64,000 nt of DNA, taken from positions 5,040,432 through 5,104,431 of the forward strand of contig NZ_CM001403.1 of NCBI RefSeq assembly GCF_000166195.2, read 5' to 3'. The position numbers were made by a program, and so were the translations under genes. The notes under the pieces are model-generated. The model had not been told where the DNA came from, made no database searches, and saw only the letters and a program-made list of their open reading frames with translations. This document shows positions 40,145-48,700 of this stretch, piece by piece (positions within the stretch are counted from its first letter, which is position 1; every line of letters begins with the position of its first letter). The DNA is from Mucilaginibacter paludis DSM 18603 (GTDB lineage: Bacteria; Bacteroidota; Bacteroidia; Sphingobacteriales; Sphingobacteriaceae).

Positions 40145-40760
40145 AAACTATAAAGTTATAATCTGGGATTTTGACGGTGTCATCATGGATTCTATGCCAA
40201 TAAGGGGCTTGGGATTTGAAAAAGTGCTGGCTTCGTACCCTCGCGAACAGGTTGAAGAGTTATTAGCATTTCATGAAGAAAACGGTGGCTTGTCCAGATA
40301 TGTTAAATTCCGGTATTTTTTTGAGCAGATCAGAAAACAGGAAATATCTGAAGATGAAGTTATTGAGTTGGCTAAATCATTTAACAGGATTATGCTTTCG
40401 TTACTTATTGACGAAAAATTGCTGATCAATGATAGTGTTGAGTTTATAAGGAAAAATGCCGACAAATACGAGATGCATATCGCATCGGGTTCTGATGGTG
40501 TGGAGTTAAATGAAATTTGTAAAGGTTTAAATCTATCGCTTTTTTTTAAATCCATAAATGGGTCTCCAACGCCTAAAACTGAGATTGTGAAACAACTGCT
40601 AAGTAAAAATAACTATAATATAAGCGATGTTGTATTGATAGGCGATTCGAAAAACGATTATGATGCAACTGTTGATAATAACATTGATTTTGCTGGTTAC
40701 AACAATGAAAGTATGCTTAATTTAACCAATAAGTATATATATAGCTTTGGCTCATTATAA
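40137..40760 (+). CDS. HAD-family phosphatase
   Basis: A 207-residue HAD hydrolase of phosphoglycolate-phosphatase type with a helical cap. Motif I DFDGVIMDS supplies the nucleophilic Asp12 and Asp14, motif II is the Ser in IASGSDG, motif III the Lys in PTPKTEIV, and motif IV GDSKNDYD. An eight-base overlap with the cytidylyltransferase gene suggests coupled translation. By analogy to KdsC, which removes phosphate from Kdo-8-phosphate, it may dephosphorylate the acid made by the aldolase; KdsC itself is a different, capless HAD type. Confidence 0.85.
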   Translation: MFENYKVIIWDFDGVIMDSMPIRGLGFEKVLASYPREQVEELLAFHEENGGLSRYVKFRYFFEQIRKQEISEDEVIELAKSFNRIMLSLLIDEKLLINDSVEFIRKNADKYEMHIASGSDGVELNEICKGLNLSLFFKSINGSPTPKTEIVKQLLSKNNYNISDVVLIGDSKNDYDATVDNNIDFAGYNNESMLNLTNKYIYSFGSL

Positions 40761-40855
40761 AAATTGCGCTATTACAATTTGCAGTTTAAGCATAATTTGG
40801 CAAGTGTTTTAAGTTAATTATGTACTAATGTTATAAATGATAAATACCGAACTCT

Positions 40856-41662
40856 ATGCAATTTAAAGATGACATAAATCCCTATAAAAAAATTTTTGGA
40901 GATATATATAGAGCTATATTTCAAGAACTTGCCAATAAAATTTTATGGGATCTAAATCCTGAATCGAGAAGGAGCGCGAAAAAATTTTTAAAGCTAAAGG
41001 ATTCTCAAAAAGGGAAAAAGGCGGTTATGATGTTTAACGGCCCATCCTTATTAAAAACTAATTTTTCATTGTTAGGTGATGTTTTTACCATGGGGTTAAA
41101 TAAGATCAATCTAATTACAGAAGAACTCGGTTTTTCTCCTTCGATAATTATTGCATTTGATATACTTCTGAACAGGCAAAATGCCGATTTTTTAAAAAAT
41201 AGCGAAAAGTTTTTAAAGATAATTAATTACCACTCTCTTAAGGATCTGAATAAAACGGCTGAAGACCTTATCTATTTGTACTACTTTGACGATAATAGCT
41301 TTAATTATAATCCAGCCAGGGTATTATCCAATCAAGGGTCTACGCCATTTATAGCTTTCCAGATTGCCTATTTTATGGGATTTCAGGAAATAGCTATTAT
41401 TGGGGCCGATCATAATTTTCCAGATATCAAACCTTTGGCCATAGTTAAAAATGAAGAAGAAGACAAATTCCATTTCCATAAGGACTATCATAAAAAAGGC
41501 GAATCTAATCAGTATCCTGATAAAATAAAACTTGATATGATTTTTAGAGATGTGGGGCTGGCTTTTGAAGAGAAGGGAAGGAAGATTTATAATGCTACTG
41601 AAGGTGGGAAATTGGAAATATTTGAAAGAATAAGTTTAGAGGAATTTTTGAGAAAGCCTTGA
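40856..41662 (+). CDS. DUF115/MptE-like protein, possible glycosyltransferase
   Basis: A 268-residue soluble protein. It shows a DUF115-like nucleotide/CMP-sugar site: KKAVMMFNGPSLLKTNFSLL (about 58-77), MGLNKINLI, and later FMGFQEIAIIGADHNFPD (about 174-190). The same pattern (A-x3-G-x3-I-x2-IG-x-D) occurs in the C-terminal half of the aldolase protein. The DUF115 group includes Maf proteins, which move nonulosonic acids onto flagellins. Transfer of the locus's ulosonic acid is an inference from family and neighbours only. Confidence 0.6.
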   Translation: MQFKDDINPYKKIFGDIYRAIFQELANKILWDLNPESRRSAKKFLKLKDSQKGKKAVMMFNGPSLLKTNFSLLGDVFTMGLNKINLITEELGFSPSIIIAFDILLNRQNADFLKNSEKFLKIINYHSLKDLNKTAEDLIYLYYFDDNSFNYNPARVLSNQGSTPFIAFQIAYFMGFQEIAIIGADHNFPDIKPLAIVKNEEEDKFHFHKDYHKKGESNQYPDKIKLDMIFRDVGLAFEEKGRKIYNATEGGKLEIFERISLEEFLRKP

Positions 41663-41702
41663 ATTTTTGCATCCACAGAAACGATTTTATAAATAGAACG
41701 AG

Positions 41703-42275
41703 ATGAGTAAACTGATACAAAAAGCAGGATTTGTGGTTGTTGTTCGTTACTATCCGCTATTAAAGAGTTTTTTTCGGAAATTGAGGTTAAAAACATTGGG
41801 TATGCATATCGGTAAGGGCACTATTATCCCTAAAATATATACTACCTGGCCTCATCAAATAAGTTTGGGTAATAATTGCAAGTTGGAGCATAACATCTAT
41901 TTTAAATTTGACGGGATATGGAGACAGGGTAGGTCAATTAATATAGGTGATAACGTATTTATAGGCAATAATTGCGAATTTAATATACGGGCTGATATTA
42001 CTATTGGCAGTAATAGCCTTATAGCCTCAGGTTGCCGTTTTATTGATCATGACCATGGTATTGAACTCCATGTTTTAATGAATAAGCAAGAGGGAATTGA
42101 GAAGGCTATACATATAGGGGAAGACGTGTGGATTGGCTGTAATGTTGTTATTTTAAAGGGTGTAACCATAGGCCACGGCGCCGTTGTAGCTGCGGGGGCT
42201 GTAGTTACCAAATCAATTCCGCCATTGGAGATATGGGGTGGAGTTCCCGCAAAAAAAATCAGTCAAAGAGGCTAA
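41703..42275 (+). CDS. Left-handed beta-helix acyltransferase
   Basis: A 190-residue hexapeptide-repeat acyltransferase (LbH fold). Hexapeptide repeats run from about residue 50 to 165 (ISLGNNCKLEHNIYF, INIGDNVFIGNNCEF, IGEDVWIGCNVVILKGVTIG), and the catalytic His is in RFIDHDHGI. Enzymes of this group acetylate sugars using acetyl-CoA in the cytoplasm. It lies two bases before the next glycosyltransferase gene. The acceptor sugar is unknown. Confidence 0.9.
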   Translation: MSKLIQKAGFVVVVRYYPLLKSFFRKLRLKTLGMHIGKGTIIPKIYTTWPHQISLGNNCKLEHNIYFKFDGIWRQGRSINIGDNVFIGNNCEFNIRADITIGSNSLIASGCRFIDHDHGIELHVLMNKQEGIEKAIHIGEDVWIGCNVVILKGVTIGHGAVVAAGAVVTKSIPPLEIWGGVPAKKISQRG

Positions 42276-42277
42276 TT

Positions 42278-43381
42278 ATGAAAATAATTTTTTTATGTGC
42301 TTCGTTAGAAACAGGAAGAGATGGCGTGGGCGATTACGTGAAGCGCCTGGCCTCCGAGTTGACCAGAAAGGGGCACCAATGCGAAGCGATAGCCTTGAGG
42401 GATCCGTTTGTATCGGCAGAAACCGCTATTACCAGTGATGATGATGGCGTAAACCTGCGCATTTTACGCATACCGGGATCATGGCCAACTAAACAGCGTT
42501 TTGATGCTGCAAAAAAATGTGTCGACGCTTTTAATCCTGATTTATTAAGCCTCCAATTTGTAAGTTTCGGTCATCACCCCAAAGGCTTGCCTTTTGATCT
42601 GCATAAATATTTACGGTATTTAGGGGGCACCAGAAAATGGCATATTATGTTTCATGAATTATGGGTTGGGATGAATGCGGATGCCGACATCAAGATGAAA
42701 CTTTTGGGTTGGCTGCAGAAAAAAATAATTGTTAATCTGGCAGTTAAATTAAAGCCGCTGTTGGCGCATACTCATGTTAATTTATATCAATTTAAGCTAA
42801 AACAGAACGGGATAGAGGCCGGAATATTACCGTTATTTGGCAACCTTCGGGTTAAAATAAACGCTGCTGATGTAGATCATGATAAACCAACTTTACGGTT
42901 TTTAATGTTTGGGGGCATTCATTACGGTGCACCCATTGAGAAATTTGTTGCCGATATAGTAAATTGGAACAAACAGTTTAATTACCGTATCATGTTTGTT
43001 TTTGCTGGAAGTAATGGACCGGAATTGAAGAATTGGGAAGCCATTCTACAGAAATATAATATTGAGACCAAAGTTTTAGGCTATTTATCAGCTGATGCAT
43101 TGTCTTCGGAGTTTTCAATTGCCGATATTGGTATTACTACTACACCTGAAATTTTAGTTCAAAAAAGCGGGTCTGTGGCGGCCATGAAAGAATATGGTTT
43201 GCCTGTAGTTTGTATTGCGAGAGATTGGAATGTAGGCGGTTTTACTAATCAAACTACATTGATTACAGGTCTTGAAGATAGTTTGACTTTTGCTGCAAAA
43301 AAGGGACGTAAAAATATAAATTCAAGTAGTGTGTCTGATATAGCAGATAAATTTTTAATTGAAATTAAATCACATGGCTAG
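42278..43381 (+). CDS. Glycosyltransferase (GT-B fold)
   Basis: A protein of about 367 residues from ATG 42278. The N-terminal Rossmann motif is IIFLCASLETGRDGVGDYVK, and the C-terminal half has a donor-binding region ending with IGITTTPEILVQKSGSVAA and KEYGLPVVCIA. It is a divergent GT-4/GT-1-like protein, probably adding one sugar of the repeat unit at the cytoplasmic face. The upstream part of the open frame overlaps the previous gene and was not used. It overlaps the next gene by eight bases. Confidence 0.82.
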   Translation: MKIIFLCASLETGRDGVGDYVKRLASELTRKGHQCEAIALRDPFVSAETAITSDDDGVNLRILRIPGSWPTKQRFDAAKKCVDAFNPDLLSLQFVSFGHHPKGLPFDLHKYLRYLGGTRKWHIMFHELWVGMNADADIKMKLLGWLQKKIIVNLAVKLKPLLAHTHVNLYQFKLKQNGIEAGILPLFGNLRVKINAADVDHDKPTLRFLMFGGIHYGAPIEKFVADIVNWNKQFNYRIMFVFAGSNGPELKNWEAILQKYNIETKVLGYLSADALSSEFSIADIGITTTPEILVQKSGSVAAMKEYGLPVVCIARDWNVGGFTNQTTLITGLEDSLTFAAKKGRKNINSSSVSDIADKFLIEIKSHG

Positions 43382-43967
43382 TTTATCAGTGCTTTTTAAA
43401 AACAGAGCTAAGTTTCCACTATTTAGTTTGCCTTTTTTTAAAGCGTGGGCTAAGCGAATTCTGTTATGGCCCGAAATGTATCAACGAAGTAAAACAAGGC
43501 GTCGCTTGGTATACAGAGGGGCTATTATTTCAAGGACGGCTGAAATTGGTAAAGTATATGCCGGGGGAAATGCGAAGAATTTAATAGTGGGAGATCATAC
43601 ATTTATAGGTACAGTTGAGTTGGCCTTACATGATAAGATACAAATTGGTAGTTATGTTTGTATAAACGATCAAGTTAAAATACTAACAGCCTCGCACGGG
43701 TTGAATGATCCATATTGGAAGCATGTAAAAGCCCCGATAATTATTGATGATTATGCGTGGATAGCAACAAGTGCTATTATATTGCCAGGTGTTAAAATTG
43801 GTAGGGGGGCGGTAGTAGGCGCGGGTGCGGTTGTGAGTAAAAATGTTGAACCCTTTCAAATAGTTGCCGGAAATCCGGCGAAAGCCATTAACAAGACAAG
43901 AACGGAAGACTTGCGTTATAATCCCTGTGAGTTTTTGGCGGTAAATCAAGCGTGGTTAAAAGGTTAG
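43374..43967 (+). CDS. Left-handed beta-helix acyltransferase (second copy)
   Basis: A 197-residue hexapeptide acyltransferase. ATG 43374 overlaps the previous gene's end by eight bases. Repeats extend from about 55 to 165 (LIVGDHTFIGTVELAL, IQIGSYVCINDQVKI), with the catalytic His in TASHGLNDP and the closing WIATSAIILPGVKIGRGAVV. The substrate is unknown. Tight coupling with the flanking glycosyltransferases suggests it decorates a sugar those enzymes add. Confidence 0.9.
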   Translation: MASLSVLFKNRAKFPLFSLPFFKAWAKRILLWPEMYQRSKTRRRLVYRGAIISRTAEIGKVYAGGNAKNLIVGDHTFIGTVELALHDKIQIGSYVCINDQVKILTASHGLNDPYWKHVKAPIIIDDYAWIATSAIILPGVKIGRGAVVGAGAVVSKNVEPFQIVAGNPAKAINKTRTEDLRYNPCEFLAVNQAWLKG

Positions 43968-43974
43968 ATAAATT

Positions 43975-45150
43975 ATGAAAATAGTATATACAGCTCCTAA
44001 TAAGTCGCATCACTATAAATATGCAAAAAGCATGTACGATGCGGGTGTGCTGAAAGCTTTTGTAAGTGGCTTTTCACGATTTAGCCCCAGGGCGGCATTT
44101 CCGGAAATTGGTGATAAATTGTACCGGGCTGATAAACTTCAAACCATATATCTTGCCGCCTTAAAGTTCGGTCTGCCTGATAAAATCACATCAGAACTTG
44201 CTTTTTTAGCAAAGGGTGAACAGGATAGAGCATGCAAGCGTTTTGTACGCGACAGTGATGTGTTTTTATTTTATAACGGATGTGGTTTGAAAACTTGTAA
44301 TTATGCCAGAAAGCATGGCAGTATTTGTGTGGTTGAAGGCGTAAACAGCCATGTAAGTTATCAGGAAAAAATATTATCTGATGAATATTCGTCATTGGGT
44401 TTACATTGGGAACCATTTCACCAGCGTGAAAAATCGAAAAGGCTAAAAGAATATGATGCGGCAGATTATATCTTGGTTCCTTCGGATTTTGTAAGGAATA
44501 GCTTTTTAGAATATGGTTTTCCTTTTGAAAAGATTATTAAAGTTCCGTATGGTTTTAACTCTTTCCCAAACCAGGATCAGTTACCCGATAGCGACACTTC
44601 CGATGATTTTACCATATTATATGTGGGTAGTGTGTCGGTTCGGAAGGGCTTACGTTATTTGCTTAAGGCTTTTGATAATTTTGAACATCCTAAAAAGAAA
44701 CTGGTAATTGTTGGTCCGGATGTTGCCGGAGAGAACGGAATAAGAGATTTAAAGATTCCTGAAAATGTGGTTTTCACGGGAGCGTTAAAAGGCGAGGAAC
44801 TTGAAAATGCCTATAAAAGTGCAAATGTATTTTGTTTGCCATCGATTGAGGAGGGACTTGCTTTGGTATTGGGCGAAGCCTTATCATTTGGCATTCCCAT
44901 AGTAGCTACTATAAATACCGGCGCTACTGATATCATTAGTGATGGGGTGGAGGGTTTTATAGTTCCGATTAGAGATCCGTTAAGCATTTCTGAAAAATTT
45001 CAGCAACTTGCCGATGATAAGGAGTTGTATTTTAATGTAAAGCAAAATGCCGTTAAAAAGGCTAAAGGCTTAAAAGGATGGGATGTAGCAGGAGATTTAC
45101 TTGTTAGCTCGCTTGAAAAGGTTGTAGAAGAAAACAGGCAAAAAGGGTAA
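43975..45150 (+). CDS. Glycosyltransferase family 4
   Basis: A 391-residue GT-B enzyme. The donor domain has ILYVGSVSVRKGLRYLLKAF (about 218-237) and the retaining-GT signature PSIEEGLALVLGEALSFGIP with the conserved Glu pair (E-x7-E). The N-terminal half is acceptor-specific and divergent (SHHYKYAKSMYDAGVLKAF). It starts seven bases after the acyltransferase gene. The donor sugar cannot be told. Confidence 0.92.
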   Translation: MKIVYTAPNKSHHYKYAKSMYDAGVLKAFVSGFSRFSPRAAFPEIGDKLYRADKLQTIYLAALKFGLPDKITSELAFLAKGEQDRACKRFVRDSDVFLFYNGCGLKTCNYARKHGSICVVEGVNSHVSYQEKILSDEYSSLGLHWEPFHQREKSKRLKEYDAADYILVPSDFVRNSFLEYGFPFEKIIKVPYGFNSFPNQDQLPDSDTSDDFTILYVGSVSVRKGLRYLLKAFDNFEHPKKKLVIVGPDVAGENGIRDLKIPENVVFTGALKGEELENAYKSANVFCLPSIEEGLALVLGEALSFGIPIVATINTGATDIISDGVEGFIVPIRDPLSISEKFQQLADDKELYFNVKQNAVKKAKGLKGWDVAGDLLVSSLEKVVEENRQKG

Positions 45151-45160
45151 TTATTCATTC

Positions 45161-46576
45161 ATGATAAAATTAAAAGGTACCGAAAATAAGAAGGTTTTAA
45201 AAAGAAGGAGATTGCTTTATATATTAGTTACATCACTGATATTTGAAGGCTTGATCCGGAAGTTAACGCCTTCATTTTTGGGATTACCGATCTTTTTTTT
45301 TAAGGACATACTTTGCATAATAGCCCTATTTAGTATAGCAAATGATGATTTAAAAGGTAATGCCTTAAAAATAAACAAATATTGGAAAATCGTATTTGTT
45401 GCTTTTATTCCTTTGGTAGTCAATACCGGGTTTTTAGATCCTGTTTTAGCACCTTTTGCTTTGAAACAATATTTGCTTTATGTAGTTGTAGCTATTTTAG
45501 TGCCTTTGTCCTTTCCATCTGGTCAGGAAGAGGCATTTAATCGTTTTGTATCTTTTTTTACGCTGATGCTTATTCCGACGGCGCTCATCGCGATGTTGCA
45601 AAATGCATTGCCATCGTCAAACTGGCTTAATCTAAGTACTGATGGAAGTAATTTGGAGGCTTTCTCTGCAGAAGGCTATTTAAGGGTAAGTTCGACATTC
45701 TCGTTCAATGCTCAATACGCGTTTTTTTTAAATGTTGTTGCTTGCTTTTTGGGAGTGCGATTATTTTTAATTCCAACATATAAATCCCGGTTTTGGAATT
45801 TTGTGAAGAAATATAGTATACCTTTCATGGTAATATCGCTTATTATAGGATCATTTATCACTGGATCAAGAGCTGCGGTATATGGTAGTGCTCTATGCTT
45901 ATTTATCGGTATTATATTTCTTGGTATAAAATCTCCCAAAGTAGTTTTAGGCAAAGGCGTTGTTGCAATAGTATTTCTGGTAATATCGCTCACCGCTTTA
46001 CAGGCTCTAAAACCCGAATTTTTTGCTGCGTTTAATAAACGATCTGAAAATAGTTCAGAATATTCTTCAAATGATGAGTTGGCGGGACGGGTAAAAGGTA
46101 ACTTTTTTAATTGGACAAACTGGATATTTGACGTTGATCTTAAAGAGACCATTTTAGGGAAGGGCTTGGCTGTAATGAGTAATGGATCCGACAAGTTTAG
46201 CAGCTACGCCTATTCCATCAGATCTGGCCAGCATATTTGGACAGAAACTGATATGGCTACAACCGTATGGGAGGGAGGAATATATCTTTTAATTTTATGG
46301 TATGGGTTCAGAATTGGTGTGATCATATTCTGCTACCGTATTTGGAAATCACTGAAAGAAAAGAAATTTGGTTTTGCAGTGTCTTTTTTAATGGGTTTCC
46401 TGATTGTAACAGGAATAGGTGGAACGCTTAGTATCCAACCGCCGCTTTCTATTTGGTGGTGGATGTGTGTGGGGGCAATTATAACTATTAAAAACTTTGA
46501 TAAGCGAAAGATTCAGGCTCCATTTACTAAGCAAATACCTAACGCCAATAATATGCCACAAATTTATAATGTGTAA
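45161..46576 (+). CDS. O-antigen ligase/polymerase family protein (Wzy-like)
   Basis: A 471-residue polytopic protein with about eleven hydrophobic segments and a large extracytoplasmic loop (about 300-365). The Wzy/WaaL-type motif region SLIIGSFITGSRAAVYGSAL is seen near residue 235. In a locus with Wzx-, Wza- and Wzc-like proteins it is most likely the repeat-unit polymerase rather than an O-antigen ligase. It starts ten bases after the preceding glycosyltransferase. Confidence 0.85.
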   Translation: MIKLKGTENKKVLKRRRLLYILVTSLIFEGLIRKLTPSFLGLPIFFFKDILCIIALFSIANDDLKGNALKINKYWKIVFVAFIPLVVNTGFLDPVLAPFALKQYLLYVVVAILVPLSFPSGQEEAFNRFVSFFTLMLIPTALIAMLQNALPSSNWLNLSTDGSNLEAFSAEGYLRVSSTFSFNAQYAFFLNVVACFLGVRLFLIPTYKSRFWNFVKKYSIPFMVISLIIGSFITGSRAAVYGSALCLFIGIIFLGIKSPKVVLGKGVVAIVFLVISLTALQALKPEFFAAFNKRSENSSEYSSNDELAGRVKGNFFNWTNWIFDVDLKETILGKGLAVMSNGSDKFSSYAYSIRSGQHIWTETDMATTVWEGGIYLLILWYGFRIGVIIFCYRIWKSLKEKKFGFAVSFLMGFLIVTGIGGTLSIQPPLSIWWWMCVGAIITIKNFDKRKIQAPFTKQIPNANNMPQIYNV

Positions 46577-46842
46577 ATGGTTAGTAGAATTCAAAGTGTC
46601 TTTAAGAAGCCGATTAACTTTGCCATCCTTTACAGTATACTATTTAATTACTATATGCCGATGTCTGTAATGAATTTCGAGTTCGTTTAACTCAATTACA
46701 TTATTATGACATGCTTGATTGAATACGTTTTTTTTCGTACTTTCATTGTGTGAAACTCGAAAATACTTTATAATATCTTTTTTATTTAGAGATACTTAAA
46801 TAAAAAGTAGTGTTTAATATTAATTAACTATAAAATTACTTA

Positions 46843-48018
46843 ATGAAACTATTGGTTTTTGATTCTCACCCTGTGCAATACCGGGTCCCGATTTGGAAAG
46901 AAATCGACAGCTTAAAGCCCGAAAGCTTGCATGTAGTTTACGCGTCCGACTGTTCTGTAAAAGGATATGCAGATAAAGAGTTCTCAGAGAGTTTTGCCTG
47001 GGATATTCCTATGCTCTCGGGATATAGATATACCATTCTAAATACAGAAAATGGCGAGCCACTTTCAGGCTGGAACTCACTGGGCGGTAAAGGTGTGAGA
47101 GGGGCCATAAAGAAGTTTAAACCTGATGCTTTGATGTTAACCGGCCTAAACTATCGGTTTGATTGGGTGGTTTTTTTTTATGCCCAAATATTAAGAATTC
47201 CTATATGGCTGCGTTGCGAAACCCAGGATTATGCTTTTAAGCGAAGTAAATTAGTTAGTTTGTATAGATACCTAGTATATTTTTTGTTTTACAAAGGCAT
47301 TGATCGTTTCTTTTTTATCGGCGAACTCAATAAGGAGCATTATTTAAATCATGGTGTGAAAGCCTCTAAATTGTTGCCTGCAAGATATGCAACAGTAAAT
47401 CAATACCTTGGTGTTGATGAAGATGAAAAAAAGCAAATTCAGAGCGAAATGAGGACCGCTGCTGGTATTGATCCGGATAAACTGGTGATTGGATTTTCTG
47501 GTAAGTTTATAGAGAAGAAAAATCCTCAATTGTTGTTTTTGATGTTAGAGTATTTACCGGCTCATCTGTTGAGCAAGATTCATTTATACCTCTTAGGTAG
47601 TGGGCAACTGGAATCTGAATTAAAGGATATGGCTAGCGTGGCATTCAATAAATATGGAGTTAAAACAACGTTCACCGGGTTTGTCAACCAGTCAAAAATA
47701 GGCGATCACTATCTTGCTATGGATGTCGTGGTTCTGCCATCAAGGCAAAGTGGAGAAACATGGGGATTGGTTGCTAACGAAGGAATGCAGGCGGGCTGTG
47801 GCGTAATTGTGAGTAATGTGGTAGGATGCCAGGCTGATTTTGGAAAATGGGAACGTTTTAAAGTTTTTAAACAGGGTGATGAAAAGGATCTTGCCTCTTG
47901 TGTTACACAGCTTGCTGTAAACCCTAAAAAATTTGATTGGGCCGCAAGCGAATTGCAGGAAAGCTATTCTATAAGTGCAATAGCGAAGACAATTGTTAGC
48001 GAGATGAGTAAGTTTTAA
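46843..48018 (+). CDS. Glycosyltransferase family 4
   Basis: A 391-residue GT-B enzyme beginning LLVFDSHPVQYRVPIWKEI, a start shared by many capsule GT4 proteins. The donor-site half holds IGFSGKFIEKKNPQLLFLML and VVLPSRQSGETWGLVANEGM with the conserved Glu residues. It is preceded by a 266-base AT-rich gap and followed by a 682-base gap without a gene, so it may form its own unit. Confidence 0.92.
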   Translation: MKLLVFDSHPVQYRVPIWKEIDSLKPESLHVVYASDCSVKGYADKEFSESFAWDIPMLSGYRYTILNTENGEPLSGWNSLGGKGVRGAIKKFKPDALMLTGLNYRFDWVVFFYAQILRIPIWLRCETQDYAFKRSKLVSLYRYLVYFLFYKGIDRFFFIGELNKEHYLNHGVKASKLLPARYATVNQYLGVDEDEKKQIQSEMRTAAGIDPDKLVIGFSGKFIEKKNPQLLFLMLEYLPAHLLSKIHLYLLGSGQLESELKDMASVAFNKYGVKTTFTGFVNQSKIGDHYLAMDVVVLPSRQSGETWGLVANEGMQAGCGVIVSNVVGCQADFGKWERFKVFKQGDEKDLASCVTQLAVNPKKFDWAASELQESYSISAIAKTIVSEMSKF

Positions 48019-48700
48019 AATATATTATTCGCAATAAAATATCTTAAAGCTTGGCATATTTAATGGCTTTTTTGTTCCAGACTACCTTAGCCGACAGATG
48101 CAAATATGTTTGCATCTTATATGGCAAAAAAGAGCTTAGTTTATTATTTGGATGCCGAAATTTTTTGTCAATTTGAAGAAAGCCATAATATGCAAATATG
48201 TTTGGGTGATTGAGATCACATCCTGATTTTTAATGCAAAGTATGCAGATTAATCAAAGAAATTTACTTGATACATTTGCAATCAATGAATGATTGCATTT
48301 AGGGCCTTTACGGTGCTTGAGGTAGATGTTGTGGCGTTTTTATTATATAAAAAAATACAATAGAGCGGGTATAAGTTGACACCCTTGCGTAGTTAACCGA
48401 GAAAGCTAATACGCTAATCGAAGCTGGGGCGTTTCTTTTATCATCTCAACAGCAAACAGGTAAGATTTATAGCCATTTTCAAATTGACTGTTAAGGAGTG
48501 TCCATGCAATTTATGTCACTTAAAAGGAATAAGAAGCAATATGTATAAATATCTCACCTATATATTTTGGTAATAGAATGGAGGTTGATATTGTTTGTAC
48601 TTGTGATTGTTTTAATTTGTTTTTTAACATAGAATATATATTAAAAGAAAAGCTTTATAATATTTTGCGTTGTTAAGAAATTTGAATCGAAAAGTTAGTT
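48019..48700. other. 682-base intergenic stretch with palindromes, no convincing gene
   Basis: No open frame longer than about 30 codons was supported. It contains a perfect hairpin GATGCAAA-TATG-TTTGCATC (48097-48116), a direct copy of its ATGCAAATATGTTTG core at 48190-48204, and a second perfect palindrome TGCAATCA-ATGAA-TGATTGCA (48277-48297). A short frame from about 48391 (NTLIEAGAFLLSSQQTG) may be a gene remnant. This is the largest gap in the polysaccharide locus and may be the scar of a lost gene or element. Confidence 0.5.

Noticed and set aside
46577..46690. 37-codon frame directly after the Wzy-like gene (MVSRIQSVFKK start)
   Set aside because: Could be the stub of a lost membrane protein, but nothing beyond an open frame supports it.
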